DNA of 64,000 nt from positions 2,170,501 through 2,234,500 of the forward strand of contig JAKFAO010000002.1 of assembly GCA_021527695.1 (NCBI GenBank). Reading direction: 5' to 3'. The DNA is from Naematelia aurantialba (lineage: Eukaryota > Basidiomycota > Tremellomycetes > Tremellales > Naemateliaceae). Shown one piece after another: positions 62,417 to 64,000 of this stretch (position 1 is the first letter of the stretch; every line of letters starts with the position of its first letter). Under the pieces are notes generated by a model, which was not told the origin of the DNA, did no database searches, and saw only the letters and a list, made by a program, of their open reading frames with translations. Position numbers and translations under genes: made by a program.

Positions 62417-64000
62417 ATGGCGAACCAGCTTCCTCCCATCTCCGTCGGCCTTATGGGCACTGTGAGTATTCCCGTCTGACCTCTGCCGGTGGAAGCTCAA
62501 GTCTTCAGGGCGAGTACACGACCGGTATCACGCCGTCCGGTCAATCCAAGTCCGACAAGAAGGTGAGCAGCTCGGCATCTTTCAACTTGCTCGCATGGCA
62601 CCAGAGATGGCGTGGAACTGATGGTGCCAGATTGGGGTGGTCGGTGTGACAATGTTCGACCTGCGTCGTCGCGGCAAGGTCTCCGAGTGAGTGTTCTCGA
62701 CGGTGTTCTCAGGAACCATACTGAGCAGGATATAGTATCATCATGGCGGGTACCAACGGCGGCAAGGTAAGTCGGCCGGTCCTGGGGTACGCTGTACGGC
62801 ACTGACGAGGTCTAGTTTCCCGAGATCAAGACGCATTTCCAGAAGAACATTGGAGACGTGTACAAGGGCCTCGACCTTTCGTTCCGTGGCTTTCCCGAGG
62901 GGAACCTGCGGAATTCCGACGCATGTGGGTATCGGTTTTCTCACCGGTCCTCTCGCTGGTCCAGACCAGTCCTCGCTACTGTTCTTGGTCTTCTGTCCTG
63001 TCTCGCTGCTCCAGACCAGTCCTCGCTACTGTTCTTGACTAGTCCCCTTCTGCAGACTGATCCTCGGGCTGCCTCGCTGCCTCGTATCCGGTGCCGCCTT
63101 GTAGTCCCGGAATGGTGCTGACTCGTACTCAGACAAAGACGCGCTCCGTTCCCTGCCCAAGGGCAGCGCCGTCATCATCTTCACTCCTGACTCGACCCAT
63201 TTCCCAATCGCCTCTGAAGCGCTCAACCTGGGCCACCACGTCCTCGTCACCAAGCCTGCGACGCAGAAGCTCGAGGACCATCAGGCGTTGATCAAGCTCG
63301 CCGAGGCGAAGGGACTGGTGTGCTTTGTCGAGCACCACAAGCGCTTTGAGTGAGTCTTTGCGATTCGGGAGCAGATGTTACTCGTCCTCTTGACCCCCAA
63401 GGTGGCATGTGTGTGGTGGTGGGGTGGTGTTGTGGTGGAGGGGGAAGCGGGGAAAGCGGGAGCGGTGGAAGCCAGATGCTAACGGGTTAGCCCGGCGTAC
63501 AACGACGCACGAGCGCGGGCGCAAAAGCTCGGCGACTTCAACTTTTACTGCTCGTACATGTCCCAGCCCAAGTTCCAGCTCGAGACCTTCAAGTCGTGGG
63601 CAGGCGTTGACAGTGATATCTCGTACTACCTGAACTCGCACCACATTGATGTGAGTTTGTGTTCATTCTTCCTCTGTCGTCCTTTTCTTCACGGTGTTAC
63701 GTTGTGTGGCGTGCGCGGTGTGAGCGGTGTGAACGGTGTGGGCGCGGTGCGGTGCGGAAATTTGCGTGGTGTGGACGATGTGACGAAATCTGGGTGGTGT
63801 GGACGATGTGACGATGTGGACGATGCAGCTGCTATGGCGATACACGCACATCTTCGTGCTGACGTGCCAGATCCACTGCTGGATGGTCGAAGGCCGGTAC
63901 GTACCTACCAAAGTCACCGCCTCTGGAAGCACGGGTATCGCCAAATCGCTGGGCTGCGACCCCAAGACAGAGGACACGATCACCCTCCTCGTCGACTGGC
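62417..64000 (+). CDS. Gfo/Idh/MocA-family NAD(P)-dependent oxidoreductase (3' truncated by window)
   Basis: The N-terminal Rossmann fold and following domain match the Gfo/Idh/MocA superfamily, which oxidises or reduces sugars and sugar acids. ATG 62417 gives [15 protein letters not shown], spliced to [18 protein letters not shown], the nucleotide-binding start. Short exons follow with [28 protein letters not shown] and [18 protein letters not shown]. The family's nicotinamide-site motif EKP appears as [19 protein letters not shown], preceded by [27 protein letters not shown], then [37 protein letters not shown] and [12 protein letters not shown] form the second domain and the presumed catalytic His region. 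The gene runs off the window after [10 protein letters not shown]. At least seven introns in 1.6 kb. The substrate is not evident. Confidence 0.88.

Overview
The window is nuclear DNA of a basidiomycetous yeast or related fungus, most likely a Tremellomycete (the Cryptococcus/Kwoniella/Trichosporon group). That placement is inferred from gene density, from many 45-80 nt spliceosomal introns with GTRNGY donors and CTRAC-like branch sites, from moderate GC content, from CT-rich leaders and from the fungal gene repertoire. Genes lie on both strands with short spacers. I see no operons, insertion sequences, CRISPR arrays, prophage or transposon ORFs.

Layout, part 1 (1-25 kb): the 3' part of a U-box/cyclophilin PPIL2 gene (+), an aldo/keto reductase (+), an F-box-like protein (+), a small unknown gene (-), U3 snoRNP protein IMP3 (-), a LARP1-type La-domain protein (+), a 1.9 kb gene-poor stretch, an APH-fold kinase with a probable frameshift (-), rRNA dimethyltransferase DIM1 (-) and glycogen synthase (-).

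Part 2 (25-38 kb): proteasome base subunit RPN1 (-), cytosolic tryptophanyl-tRNA synthetase with a long N-terminal extension (-), signal peptidase SEC11 (+), a Bet1/Sft1-type SNARE (+), a second F-box-like gene with a frameshift (+), sterol C-4 decarboxylase ERG26 (-) and an intron-containing tRNA-Arg(TCG) (+).

Part 3 (38-64 kb): xylulokinase (+) followed by a DapA-fold aldolase homologue that seems to lack its Schiff-base lysine (+), an unknown membrane protein (-) diverging from a TRIC-like channel (+), an AlkB-type dioxygenase (-) diverging from a mitochondrial nucleoside diphosphate kinase (+), the ISWI-complex subunit ITC1 (-), a three-KH RNA-binding protein (+), a GH13 alpha-glucosidase of actinobacterial type (-), a mitochondrial MSS116-like DEAD-box helicase (-) and a Gfo/Idh/MocA oxidoreductase cut by the window end (+).

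Most genes are housekeeping and unrelated to one another in function. Loose themes are ribosome biogenesis and translation (IMP3, DIM1, LARP1, WRS1, tRNA-Arg), the secretory pathway (SEC11, SNARE) and sugar metabolism (xylulokinase, DapA-like protein, glycogen synthase, alpha-glucosidase, Gfo/Idh/MocA protein). I found no clearly new multi-gene system. The best leads are the bacterial-type GH13 gene, the possible pseudo-aldolase beside xylulokinase, two local frameshifts, GC-AG introns, and several repeat arrays in introns and spacers. Coordinates are spans from start to stop codon including introns; exon edges were inferred by eye from splice signals and reading frame.
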